Made by a program: the position numbers and the translations under genes. DNA of 64,000 bases from Sphingobium herbicidovorans (GTDB taxonomy: Bacteria; Pseudomonadota; Alphaproteobacteria; Sphingomonadales; Sphingomonadaceae), in contig NZ_CP020538.1 of assembly GCF_002080435.1 (NCBI RefSeq), positions 1,302,001 to 1,366,000 on the forward strand. The letters are read 5' to 3'. The notes under the pieces were generated by a model. It made no database searches, had not been told where the DNA came from, and was given only the letters and a program-made list of their open reading frames with translations. Positions 51,607-61,171 of this stretch are shown here, in pieces. Each line of letters opens with the position of its first letter. Position 1 is the first letter of the stretch.

Positions 51607-52929
51607 TTATCCGTCTGCGAATAATGATTTCAGCCCCTCTCCAGTGGCGTCACCAAGCGCCTCCAATAATGTGGCGAGGATTAAACGCATCTCCTCATCG
51701 CCCAAAAGATGATCCACAGGAAGCATCAAGCTGCGCTCGCCCACCCAAGTGGCTACTGGCAAGGCATTGAGATTGGGGTAGTCGCTATTCTGGACAGCCA
51801 GTTCCCGCGACATGTCAGGGCAAGAGCCGGTTCCGGCGGGGATTCCGCGCTGAGCAAGGGCCAAAATGACATCCGACCTGGCGACGGCAGGATCCAGCAT
51901 GACGTAAAATTTATAGAAGGCATGATCCACTCCGTCGGGCACCCGAGGGACATTGACCAGCCGGTGATCGCTTAATCCTGCCGCCAGGATAGCGGCATTT
52001 GCGCGCCGCCTTGCCAGCCATGACGGCAGCTTGCGCAATTGCGCCCGCCCAATCGCAGCCTGCATCTCCGTCAGTCGCCAATTGGTCCCGAAACTTTCAT
52101 GCAGATAACGGAAGGCGTTACCCGCGGCGGGCGCTCCGACCATCGCGACATTCTTGCCATGATCCTTGTAGGCCCAGGCTCGTTCCCAATGCGCGCTGTC
52201 CTTCAGCAGCAACATGCCCCCCTCGCCACCCGTCGACATGATCTTGTCGGTGCAGAAGGAGAAGGCGGAAGCATGACCGAAGGAGCCCACCATGCGTCCC
52301 TTTATCGCCGCACCATGGGCCTGCGCGCAATCTTCGACGAGCCATAGGCCATGCTGATTCGCGATGTCGGTTAGCGCGTCCATGTCGCAGGGCCAGCCAG
52401 CCAGATGGACGCAAAGTATCGCCCTTGTCCGCCCGCCGATCAGGGGAATGACGGCGGCCGGATCAATATTGTGACTATTTGGATCAATGTCCGCGAATAT
52501 CGGCACTGCGCCGACAGCGACCACGGCCGAAGCGCTAGCGAAGAAGCTGCGTGCTGGCACAATGACCTCATCACCCGGCCCAATGCCTAGGGCGCGAAAC
52601 GCCAACTCGAGCGCCAGCGTGCCATTTGCCAGGGAGATAGCGTGCGGCATGCCGCAATAATCCGCGAACTCTTGCTCAAAAGCGCGGCATTGCTCTCCAT
52701 GCACAAGCGAATTGACCCGGCCGCTTTCCAGCACCTGGACCACCGCACCGATCTCGTCCGGTTCATATTGGGGCCAGCGTCGCTCCGGCGGCGGGAAAGC
52801 CGGGCTGAGAACGGCCGCTCCATTCATTTCGCCGGGTTGGACAACCTGTTTCATATCACCCCCAGCTCTTCCGTTGTTCGTAGGGACGGTTACGAGCCGG
52901 AGCCTTTGCGGGTGCGGTCCATCATTCAT
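51607..52929 (-). CDS. DegT/DnrJ/EryC1/StrS-family aminotransferase
   Basis: A 440-residue PLP sugar aminotransferase. It has LANGTLALELAFRALGIGPGDEVIVP, VEDCAQAHGA with the cofactor Asp, and SFCTDKIMSTGGEGGML with the PLP Lys (about 229). The family transfers an amino group from glutamate to 3- or 4-keto nucleotide sugars. Adjacent to the C4,6-dehydratase it most likely makes a 4-amino-4,6-dideoxy sugar. ATG 52929 overlaps the stop of the dehydratase gene by eight bases; ATG 52854 is an alternative start. A gap of 85 bases separates it from the Wza-like gene. Confidence 0.88.
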   Translation of the reverse strand: MNDGPHPQRLRLVTVPTNNGRAGGDMKQVVQPGEMNGAAVLSPAFPPPERRWPQYEPDEIGAVVQVLESGRVNSLVHGEQCRAFEQEFADYCGMPHAISLANGTLALELAFRALGIGPGDEVIVPARSFFASASAVVAVGAVPIFADIDPNSHNIDPAAVIPLIGGRTRAILCVHLAGWPCDMDALTDIANQHGLWLVEDCAQAHGAAIKGRMVGSFGHASAFSFCTDKIMSTGGEGGMLLLKDSAHWERAWAYKDHGKNVAMVGAPAAGNAFRYLHESFGTNWRLTEMQAAIGRAQLRKLPSWLARRRANAAILAAGLSDHRLVNVPRVPDGVDHAFYKFYVMLDPAVARSDVILALAQRGIPAGTGSCPDMSRELAVQNSDYPNLNALPVATWVGERSLMLPVDHLLGDEEMRLILATLLEALGDATGEGLKSLFADG

Positions 52930-55002
52930 TTGCAGCCTTCCCCACGAGATCGATTTCGCGAGTCAGCTCCCGCAGCGTTTTCGCCCAGTTGGACTGTGCG
53001 GGCGCGCGCAGCATTTCCTTCATCAGGTCGCGTACCCCATCTTCATCATGGGCATGGATGAGGCTGGCCAGCGCGGTGAAGGCGTTCACCAGCTTTTCGA
53101 GTGGAACGGGGCAGGGACTGGCTTCTATGATGCCCGGAATGGTGGAACGAAGCTGTTCCTCGGTGGCATCGAACAGTTCCTCATAAAGCTTCTCGCCCGG
53201 GCGCAGGCCGACGAACTTGATCGGGACGTCGATGTCAGGGCGCAGGCCGGCCAACCGGATCATCCGCCGGGCGATATCGACGATCTTGATCGGTTCGCCC
53301 ATGTCGAGGACGAAGATGGTGCCACGGTCGATATTCGTTTCCATGGCGCGGGCGCTACTCTGGAGGATGAGTTGCACCGCTTCTCCCACCGTCATGAAAT
53401 AGCGCTTGATGTCCGGATGCGTGATGGTGAGCGGCTTTCCGGCGGCCATCTGCTGCTGCAACAGGGGCACGAGCGATCCGCTGGACCCCAGCACATTGCC
53501 GAAACGCACTGTCATGAAGCGGGGGCTGTCAGGGTCGCACTGGCCGATGAGGTCCAGCGCCTGGCAATAAAGTTCACCCAGGCGCTTGGTCGCGCCCATG
53601 ACGCCGACCGGATTGACGGCCTTGTCCGTGGACACCTGAATCATCGCGAGCGAACCATAGGCGCAGACGGCGTCCGCTACATTTCGCGTACCAAGCACAT
53701 TGGTATGCGCGCCTTCGCAAGGATTGGCTTCGACGATCGGCACATGCTTGAGGGCAGCCGCATGGAAGACGACCTCGGGCTGATGGCGTTGGAATACGTC
53801 GTTGAGCGCCGCGCTATCGCGGATCGAGCATAGTTCCGGGCGGCAGATCAGGTCCGGGAACATGTCCCGCGCCTGCATTTCGATAGAATAGAGATTGAAT
53901 TCGCTATGGTCGAGCAGCACGATTTCCGCGGGCCTGAAGGTTGCGATCTGGCGCACCAACTCGCCGCCAATCGTGCCCCCGCCCCCGTGACCAATATCCG
54001 CCGCGCCCGAATCAACCGGTCCACGATATTGCGCTGAAGCGAAACCTCGGGACGACCGAGCAGATCGGCCAACTCAAACTGCTTGATCTCGATGCGCGGA
54101 GTGCCATCCTTCGTCTTTTGAAGGTCATTGGCATGCGCGACGGTAAGATCGCATTGATCAGCCAACTTCACCAGATGAGAAAAGGATCGGCGCGGCATCG
54201 CCGTATCGCTACGAATGACCAGGCTTTCGGGCTTCTGCCCCCGCATGGCCAGCATTTCCACGATATGCGGCAGCTTGTCAGGCGAGCCCAGCACAGGGAC
54301 GCCGGCCACCTGCAACCTCGTCTCGCGGCTGTCGAACGTCAGCGCCCCTACCACATTGAACCGATTGACCCGTTCCGCGCGGAGCATGTCCATGAGCGAG
54401 CGGATCCAGTCCAGCTCACCCAGCAGCAAGATGTTATGGCGGGCGCCCGGCGGCACGATATGGGCCAGAGCAAATTCACGCAGGCCCCGGCGTATGGTTC
54501 GCACGCCGATCATCGCCACCAGCAGCAGTGCCGAGTGAAGCAACCCGAAGCCGACCGCCTCCAGCGGAGCAGAGCGGATCTTTGTCGAGATGATCAGGCA
54601 CAGGCCCCACGCCGCCGCCGCGCCGCCTGCCACCGCCGTCGAAAGGGCAATGCAGTCGCCAAATGACAGGAAGCGCCAGCTTCGCCAGTAAAGGCCGGTG
54701 AGGCAAATAGTGAACACCGCCACCAGGCTGAAGAAAACCATGAGGCTGGGGCGATCATAGAAAGCCGCCGACACATCGCCTGGCACAGCCATGACAACAA
54801 GGAGTAACGTAACCAGGATCAGCGATGCGTCGATCAGCATCAATGCGGCGAAGCGGGCCGGGCCGGGAAAGCCGGTCGGCCGGGTCAGAAGATCGTGAAG
54901 CAATACCGCCCAAACTGGGGCGTCCGCCGGAACACCTGCGCGTCGATCCGCGAGGTCATCAAGCATTGGGTCAGATCCAGCGGGCGGCGCGCTCGCATCC
55001 AT
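52922..55002 (-). pseudogene. WbpM/CapD-type UDP-sugar 4,6-dehydratase, frameshifted
   Basis: Two overlapping frames form one protein of about 690 residues. The N-terminal part has four or five membrane helices and a CoA-binding-like fold, and the C-terminal part is the SDR core. Its NAD loop is split: the frame reads VTGAGARLAAS, but one added G in the run on the minus strand (C run 53976-53980) restores VTGAGGTIGGELVRQ. Downstream are DNAALKHVPIVEANP-like AAALKHVPIVEANPCEG, STDKAVNPVGVMGATKR with Met in place of the usual catalytic Tyr (SMK triad of WbpM), and RFGNVLGS. The ATG at 55002 has AAAGG upstream. Confidence 0.82.
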
Positions 55003-55053
55003 GGCAAAACCTTTGCGGTTCAAAATAAGATCTTCGATCGGCGGGCGCCGCAT

Positions 55054-55708
55054 GCAGCCAGACAGGCTCTGTCACAGCATGCAGGACCTCGATTGTCCAA
55101 ATCACTGACGAAACGGTAGCGACTTGGCTCCGGGCCGCAATGAACCAGACAGCTATCATCCCTTGTGGCAGGAACGAGCCGAATTATGGCCGAACGAGCA
55201 ACAGATATGGAGGCTAACGGCCAGAATGATTTACCCGATGAAGCAGGGTTAAATCTTATTGGTTAGTTGACATGTCCAGCGGTGTGTCTCTGCCAATATT
55301 CAGACTCGTCCAAAACCAGAAAGGATGGCTGCACCATCGCTGTTCTGACAAGACGTTGCTGGCAATTTGTCGAGCGGGCGGCTGTCCGATGAAATCCATG
55401 ACAGCGGTGGAAATCTCATCGAGTGCGAGACGAATCGGTCGCTTCGATTCAAGCAGAATATTCAACGCTTAGCGACAGGCGGATATAGCCTGTGTGCAAC
55501 CTTGGATAAAAGGCCTTAATATTCATTATGTTACTAAAATTACTGGAATCCATTCCTTATTTGGGTTAATATTTTTCAATGGTATGCATGTTGTTAAGAA
55601 CAACATTTGTGATACTGTCCCACACAATAAAATTGGGTCGTTCCGGTCAAAATGCTTTTGCATTTCAATCCATCACAGCTCTTGCGTGGTGCTGAGAGGA
55701 AGCGGACG
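55054..55708. other. AT-rich intergenic region upstream of the LuxR-type gene
   Basis: About 650 bases with no gene I can support; short frames on both strands (55256-55472) cover the same bases and have no family pattern. The part near 55480-55700 is clearly richer in A and T than its surroundings. It contains two palindromes (see separate entries) and should hold the divergent promoters for the dehydratase operon and the regulator. Confidence 0.55.
55588..55606. promoter_or_regulatory. Perfect 19-base dyad, candidate operator
   Basis: ATGTTGTT (55588-55595) and AACAACAT (55599-55606) are perfect inverted copies with a three-base centre AAG. The dyad lies about 100 bases upstream of the LuxR-type start (55709) in AT-rich DNA. 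It fits the size of a dimeric HTH binding site, perhaps for the regulator itself or for another one. A shorter hairpin AAATGC-TTTT-GCATTT follows at 55650-55665. Confidence 0.5.
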
Positions 55709-56470
55709 ATGACAATTGTTTCCGATGTTGTGCTCGTGGGTGGAAGCTCGATCGTCAGGGAGGGTCTCCGGCGGCTTCTTTCCTCCCAACATCGACAAAT
55801 CCTCTATACCGGCGCTCGGCTTGACGAGCCTGGTCTCGCCGAGGTCGCCAATTTGGCATGTCTTATGCTCTTGATCGAGGATCAGGGTATGGAATGGACC
55901 GGCGCAGCGCTGGCTGAAGTTCGACAGCAGTGCCCCACCGCCCGGATCGCGATACTTGCCAATAAGTTCGATTTCGACAGCATGCTGGAGGCCTTCCGAT
56001 CCGGCGCCCAAGGCTATCTAATCAACGACCTGTCCTGCGAAAGGTTGGGAGGATATCTCGACCTGATCGCCCTGGGCGAAAAGATTTTCCCGTCTCAACT
56101 GGCTCAGAAATTGCTCGATCAATCGGCTTTGTGCGAGGAAACGCCCAGCGCAGTGTCGATTGACTGCGCAAATTTGTCAGTCCGAGAAATGGAGATATTA
56201 CGCCGCCTGGCCGCAGGATTCCCCAACAAGGTCATCTCGCGGCAACTTTCGATCAGCGAGGCTACCGTTAAGGTTCATGTCAAAGCGGTTCTCCGCAAAT
56301 TGCGAGTATCCAACCGCACTCAGGCAGCCATTTGGGCTGCTAGTCAGGGACTGCACGGCCCGGCGGCTGACGGTGACCCTCCAATCTCTTCGTCTTCATC
56401 GGTAAAGGCTTTTGGGCTTTCTGCAAAAGCATCCGGCTCCAGCACATCGGGATTCGCCGCCAGCAGTTGA
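55709..56470 (+). CDS. LuxR/NarL-family regulator with degenerate receiver
   Basis: A 253-residue response-regulator-like protein. The N-terminal receiver (about 5-120) has lost the acidic pocket: the usual VDDH position reads VLVGGSS (Gly11-Gly12), the phospho-acceptor region reads LLIEDQG without the normal DVVLLD pattern, and the switch Lys is Asn106 (YLIND). The C-terminal NarL/LuxR helix-turn-helix is intact (LSVREMEILRRLAAGFPNKVI, SEATVKVHVKAVLRKLRV), followed by a Ser-rich tail. The ATG at 55709 has GAGGAAG before it. It probably controls the locus without classical phosphorylation. Confidence 0.82.
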   Translation: MTIVSDVVLVGGSSIVREGLRRLLSSQHRQILYTGARLDEPGLAEVANLACLMLLIEDQGMEWTGAALAEVRQQCPTARIAILANKFDFDSMLEAFRSGAQGYLINDLSCERLGGYLDLIALGEKIFPSQLAQKLLDQSALCEETPSAVSIDCANLSVREMEILRRLAAGFPNKVISRQLSISEATVKVHVKAVLRKLRVSNRTQAAIWAASQGLHGPAADGDPPISSSSSVKAFGLSAKASGSSTSGFAASS

Positions 56471-56662
56471 AACCGTTGGCGGGGGAAACTTCATTATCAT
56501 CAGCCGCCAGTATCAGCTTTAACTGTGTGCCGCTTATCCAATCGGGTATTTCCGACTGTCCTTTTTAACGCTGGGCAAGGCAATATGTGCAGTGGACTAA
56601 GCAAAGCGAGATTTGCATCCTAGCTACGAAACCAAGAAGAATTAGAAGCCGGAGCGCCAGGC

Positions 56663-58003
56663 GTGCAGACGAGTCGTTATCAGACAAGCAGCTATGTTCC
56701 GCCCATGCGACGCCCCAGTGGGGCCGCTCAGGTACAGCCTCAGTTCTGGACGGACGAACTTCACAGGTGGGAGTTCATGCTTTTGCAAGGCGCGGTGTTT
56801 TTTGCGCCTTATAATTCGTTCCGATATCCGAGCATCTACATCACCTTGAGCGACATGATGTTCGCGGGCGCTTTTTTTCTGCGCGTTTCTACCGGCCGGG
56901 TTTCCGCCCCCTTCGCAAATCTCACCTGGCTTTGGTTGCTGGGCCTGCTGATGCTCAGTGGAGGCCTCTTCATCGGCAGTGTCTTCAAGGGTGACGTTGT
57001 CCGATGTCTGGTGCTGACCGCGCAATACTGCTTTGCCTATCTGCTTGTCCCTCTTGTCCTGCTGCGGCGGCCGGAAGAGGAAGTTATCCGCCTGATCAAA
57101 TGCGGAATATGGGGCATGGCGGTCATGTGCCTTCTGGGCGCCATCGTTTATTGGGCCGGCCATTACAGCACGGAAAGGGTGCAGATGGCGTTGGTCACGG
57201 GTAACAAGCGGTTGCAGGGCTTTGCCGGCAATCCCAATGGCATGGCCGTTCTGACGGTCATGGCCATGCCGCTCGTCTGGCTTCTACTGCTTTCCAATCA
57301 GATGCGACGCTGGGTTGCGCTGCTCTGCATGGCCCTTCTCATCACGGGCGTAATCCTGACCAGTTCCAACACCGGCCTCTACAGCATGGTTGCCGCAGCC
57401 CTGATCTTCTTCGGCGGCAGGCGCAATTTCAAAACCCTGATCATTATTGGATTGCTCGGCAGCGCGGCGCTGACCTTGGGCCAAAATTATCTTCCCGCGA
57501 CATTCCAAACCAGGGTCCTTTCCGCAGTAAACTCCGGTGATCTTTCGAGCGCAGGGACGTTCGAGGGCCGTCAGGAGTTGAACAAGGAGGCTTTGGAGAT
57601 GGCTGATGAGAATCTCCTCATCGGCCTGGGCGCAGATCAGTATCGGCATGCCAGCCGACATGGCCTTCCTGTCCACAACCTTTACCTGCTGCTGCTGAAC
57701 GAAGGCGGCGGCCTCTCGCTGCTAGGATATTTGGTGTTACTGGCTGTGCCCGTGCTGGCGGGAATTGCGGGCTACAGGACTCGATATGGGAAGCTCGTGC
57801 TCCTGACGATATTCACTACAGTCGTCACATTTGCCAACGCCCTCATGGCGATGCCGCATACTTATGGACGCTGCTGGTTTCTCTTCGTCTTCCTTGCCGT
57901 AAGTCCTGCGCTGGTGGGGCAGGGAGTGATCAATCCCCGCCTTTTCCCCTCTACCACGCAGCGCCGAGGCACGCGTAGCACCCTTCCACCGCTGGAAAGC
58001 TGA
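56663..58003 (+). CDS. O-antigen/EPS polymerase, Wzy-like
   Basis: A 446-residue polytopic protein with about ten hydrophobic helices of the O-antigen ligase/polymerase (Wzy/WaaL) type. The large periplasmic loop carries RLQGFAGNPNGMAV, ALVTGNKRLQ and FEGRQELNKEALEMADENLLIGLGADQYR, with HNLYLLLLNEGG, a common Wzy/WaaL block. It should polymerise the flipped repeat units. The GTG at 56663 starts the frame. The gene follows the regulator and converges with the beta-helix gene. Confidence 0.82.
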   Translation: MQTSRYQTSSYVPPMRRPSGAAQVQPQFWTDELHRWEFMLLQGAVFFAPYNSFRYPSIYITLSDMMFAGAFFLRVSTGRVSAPFANLTWLWLLGLLMLSGGLFIGSVFKGDVVRCLVLTAQYCFAYLLVPLVLLRRPEEEVIRLIKCGIWGMAVMCLLGAIVYWAGHYSTERVQMALVTGNKRLQGFAGNPNGMAVLTVMAMPLVWLLLLSNQMRRWVALLCMALLITGVILTSSNTGLYSMVAAALIFFGGRRNFKTLIIIGLLGSAALTLGQNYLPATFQTRVLSAVNSGDLSSAGTFEGRQELNKEALEMADENLLIGLGADQYRHASRHGLPVHNLYLLLLNEGGGLSLLGYLVLLAVPVLAGIAGYRTRYGKLVLLTIFTTVVTFANALMAMPHTYGRCWFLFVFLAVSPALVGQGVINPRLFPSTTQRRGTRSTLPPLES

Positions 58004-58047
58004 ATGTTCTTTCAGTAGGGAGGACGATGCCAGACTTGCCTCTACCT

Positions 58048-59631
58048 TCAGGCCACCGCCGCCTTTAGAAAGACTCTCAGACCAGCGATCGCGGCGACGG
58101 CGAGAGCAACGACACCTGCGGTGACAATCCCGGCTTTGCTAGAATATCCCTGGGTTTCCGAAAGGCTTGAACCTGTCAGCACGTGCCGATGCGCATGATC
58201 CAGAAATTCATCAAAATTGGTCCACCCATCGCCATCCACATCTTCCCAGGCATCGTTTCTGTTGGGATCCGTGCCGTTCGCCTTCTCCCAGCTGTCGGGC
58301 ATGCCGTCACCGTCAGAATCTGTATAAGGCGTTCCCTCGGCAATCTCGGGAATGGTGCCAGGGTTCCGGCGGATATTGCCGGTTCCCTTTTTCACCTCAT
58401 TCACAATCCGTTGGTCCACCTTATCCCTGGGAAAGGCCCCGGCCGCAGTCAACGCGCGATCATAGGCCTGCTTCGCGTCAATGACCGGAACACCAATGGG
58501 ACATGATGGTGTCTGCACCATCGCTTCGCGAACATAGGCCGGAGGTTCACGATCAATCATCCCCTCAATGTGATTGCCAGCTACGTAGATCCGCGCGCGG
58601 CCTGTCGCCTTCACCGACTGGCGAGCGACAATATATCGGCCGGGGATCATGTTAGGTCCAGCTTTAAAGTAGTTTCCTACTATGTTGACGGGGCTTCCGC
58701 CATGTTGTTCCCAAACCTCAACAAAATCGGATCGCGCATTATAGATAAGGTTGTTAACGACATCGACACAAGAGCCGGGAAAGAAATTGACATCAGGATT
58801 GCGATCCCCGTTGTGCGCACAGATATTTCCTATGAATGTGAGATTCTGTTTGCCTTTCGGATCGCTGCTTAGAAGTGCACATTTGTCATGTTTGCGCAAG
58901 CCTTCGGCCAGGATTGAATTGGATATGGTTATATTGTCGTTCTGACCTTGCCCGCCAATGCTTTCATCCTCTGCCCATGAAACGCTGACATGGTCGATGA
59001 TGACGTTGGAGCTTTTTTCGAAGATGATCCCGCTATCGGAAGCTCGCGTTTCACCGCGGCTGTCCAGCCGCACCCGGATGTGTCGGATGATGACATCATG
59101 CGTGTTTTTGACGACGAGCGGCGTCAAGCCATATTGGCCGCCAGCATGCGTGATCAGAATTCCGCCGCCGGGAGCGGTCTGTCCTGCGATAGTTATATAG
59201 GGATTGCGGATCACGGGGCGTTGGGTCGTCCAGCGGATCACACCGCTCACACGGAAAACACAAGTGCGTGGCCCCGAGGCGTCAATGCAGGCTCGCAATG
59301 TCCCGGGACCGCTGTCGGCAAGGCTTGTCACCGCTATGATCGCACCGCCTCTCCCGCCACTGGAGTATCGACCATAGCCGACTGCGCCGGGAAAGGCCTC
59401 CCGGGTTCTTGCCTCCACAACCACCGGTGCGATCATCAGGAAGACTGCGCATATTTTTGGCAGGCGCCAACGCGCTGCGCATGAACGCCCAACGCTCGTC
59501 CGGGGCAATGCAGCGGCTGGCGCGCGCCGGGCATGTGTCGGCGACACGCCGTCCCCTTGCAAGGGGTGCAGCATGATGTACCCAACGGGCACCATTTCCC
59601 AGGCCGTGCCTGCTTCTCGCGCGAATTTCAT
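58048..59631 (-). CDS. Pectate-lyase-like beta-helix protein, paralogue 2
   Basis: A PL1-type beta-helix of about 527 residues, clearly related to paralogue 1 in YITIAGQTAPGGGI, KNTHDVIIRHIRVR and ICAHNGDRNPDVNFF. It has a signal-like segment (ICAVFLMIAPVVVEA), then AFPGAVGYGRYSSGGRGGA. The pair DHVSVSWAEDE keeps the acidic DE missing in paralogue 1. It has a TSP3-like Ca2+ motif (DSDGDGMPDSWEKANGTDP) and a C-terminal hydrophobic helix (AGIVTAGVVALAVAAIAGL). It may be a membrane-tethered EPS lyase. The start is uncertain; 59631 is the ATG used here. Confidence 0.75.
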   Translation of the reverse strand: MKFAREAGTAWEMVPVGYIMLHPLQGDGVSPTHARRAPAAALPRTSVGRSCAARWRLPKICAVFLMIAPVVVEARTREAFPGAVGYGRYSSGGRGGAIIAVTSLADSGPGTLRACIDASGPRTCVFRVSGVIRWTTQRPVIRNPYITIAGQTAPGGGILITHAGGQYGLTPLVVKNTHDVIIRHIRVRLDSRGETRASDSGIIFEKSSNVIIDHVSVSWAEDESIGGQGQNDNITISNSILAEGLRKHDKCALLSSDPKGKQNLTFIGNICAHNGDRNPDVNFFPGSCVDVVNNLIYNARSDFVEVWEQHGGSPVNIVGNYFKAGPNMIPGRYIVARQSVKATGRARIYVAGNHIEGMIDREPPAYVREAMVQTPSCPIGVPVIDAKQAYDRALTAAGAFPRDKVDQRIVNEVKKGTGNIRRNPGTIPEIAEGTPYTDSDGDGMPDSWEKANGTDPNRNDAWEDVDGDGWTNFDEFLDHAHRHVLTGSSLSETQGYSSKAGIVTAGVVALAVAAIAGLRVFLKAAVA

Positions 59632-59890
59632 TGCGTGATGATCGCCGAATGGGCGCAAATCGAAACAACTATTCCGGACTTATCCTACGAGGCAAAGCAA
59701 TTACCCCAAGGGGTGGCGCTTGTCCGAAAGCGCACGTGTGAATTGAGGGGGGCTGCTGTAAGAAAATCGTGATTGATCAAAGCCAAGGGAATGTTTCATG
59801 ACCGCCCGCTGTACGCTGCGCTCAATCACGATCGATCCCTGCCGCGGGGGATAACACCCACGACGGCGCTGGACTGAGGGGCGCGGAGAC

Positions 59891-61054
59891 ATGGCGTTGA
59901 AAATGCATCCGGCGGAAGCACGCGAAGCTTATTTGATCCCCATATTTCTGGTCACCATAGTTGTGGCAGCTATCCTGCCCATGTTCTTCGAATCCTATAG
60001 AACGACCTATTTTGGCATCATGTCATATGATGATTATTCCCGATATCTCCTGTGGCTGCTGGGCGAACCCGGAGCGGAGATTCCACCCAGCCCCCACCCA
60101 TATCGTCTCGGTTCCATAATCCTGGCGGCGCCATTCTACTACCTGCCAGTCGTTACGTTTTCCGGTCAGGGCATTCAGCAAGCGCCCATGTTGATGGATC
60201 CCGAACATATCAGAGCAGTGCAGGCAATGTGCGCGGCCAATATCGCCTATGCGACCCTTTCTGCCTGTATCGGGGGACTTTATCTCGCATTCTGGCGCAA
60301 TGTTTCGATGGGCTGGGCCTTCTCGGCGGCCCTCCTGTTCCTTTTGCTGACGCGCTACTTGGGCATGGGATCCGTGGATGGCATAGCGACGCTGCCACTT
60401 ATTATCGCGGCCATTGCGATGGTGGAGCGCAGAATCGCCACCTTCGCCGCCGCAGTCATTCTCGGGACAATCGTCAATGAGAAAGTGGCGCTGATCGCCT
60501 TCTTTGCGACGAGCCTTCGAACGCTGTTCGTGGCGGAGCATCGCAGGGTTCATTTCATGATGGCGGGCATCGCCGCCGTCGCGCTTGCAGCATATGCCGC
60601 AGCGGTCCTCACGCTCGCATTGCCCGGCCTCGACAATCAACGGGATCCGAGCACCTATCTTTCCGGGATAATCGGTTCGGTCGGCGGTCTCGTCGGCATG
60701 AAGGGCGCCTATCAAAATCTTTGGCCGGCGATCGTCTTGCTCGTCCTGGGGTGGACGGGCATAAGGCAGAGCCGTGATCCTATGGTCTATGTCTGCGATC
60801 TGGGCGGCATAATCGCCCTGTTCCTGTTCGCCCTGGCGCTGGACGTCCAGTATAATGTTGGCCGGATAGTCATGTTCTCCATGCCGCTGTTCCTGCTTGG
60901 GGCGGTCGAGAACATGGCGCGGTTGTCCCTCAGCGCAGGCTCGCGTGCGCTGCACACTAGCGGACGCGATGCGGCAAGGCCCACGGTGTCCGCTCCAGCA
61001 TTTCCGACCCTGGCAGGGGCCGAAGGCACTAAACCCTCGCCAAGCGTCAGCTAA
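59891..61054 (+). CDS. Polytopic membrane protein, GT-C-like glycosyltransferase candidate
   Basis: A 387-residue protein with about ten hydrophobic helices. The first periplasmic loop has an acidic pair in MSYDDYSRY (Asp47-Asp48), the position used by GT-C enzymes that take sugars from polyprenyl-phosphate donors. I do not recognise the family by name. It is followed by the SMR-like gene and then, convergently, by the HAD and UbiA-type genes, so a role as the transferase of a polyprenyl-linked sugar is inferred from context only. Confidence 0.5.
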   Translation: MALKMHPAEAREAYLIPIFLVTIVVAAILPMFFESYRTTYFGIMSYDDYSRYLLWLLGEPGAEIPPSPHPYRLGSIILAAPFYYLPVVTFSGQGIQQAPMLMDPEHIRAVQAMCAANIAYATLSACIGGLYLAFWRNVSMGWAFSAALLFLLLTRYLGMGSVDGIATLPLIIAAIAMVERRIATFAAAVILGTIVNEKVALIAFFATSLRTLFVAEHRRVHFMMAGIAAVALAAYAAAVLTLALPGLDNQRDPSTYLSGIIGSVGGLVGMKGAYQNLWPAIVLLVLGWTGIRQSRDPMVYVCDLGGIIALFLFALALDVQYNVGRIVMFSMPLFLLGAVENMARLSLSAGSRALHTSGRDAARPTVSAPAFPTLAGAEGTKPSPSVS

Positions 61055-61171
61055 GGCGGGCGATGGCGCGTCTATGCGCCGCAGATGACGACGATGCTGA
61101 AGAAGCGGTGGCCGGACGGCGATGAGCCTGACGGTTGCGCCAGGTGAAGCCGACGAATGGGATATGGATTT

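Noticed and set aside
55256..55472. Overlapping short frames on both strands upstream of the regulator
   Set aside because: Opposite-strand frames cover the same bases, neither has a clear ribosome-binding site or recognisable family, and the region behaves as promoter DNA.
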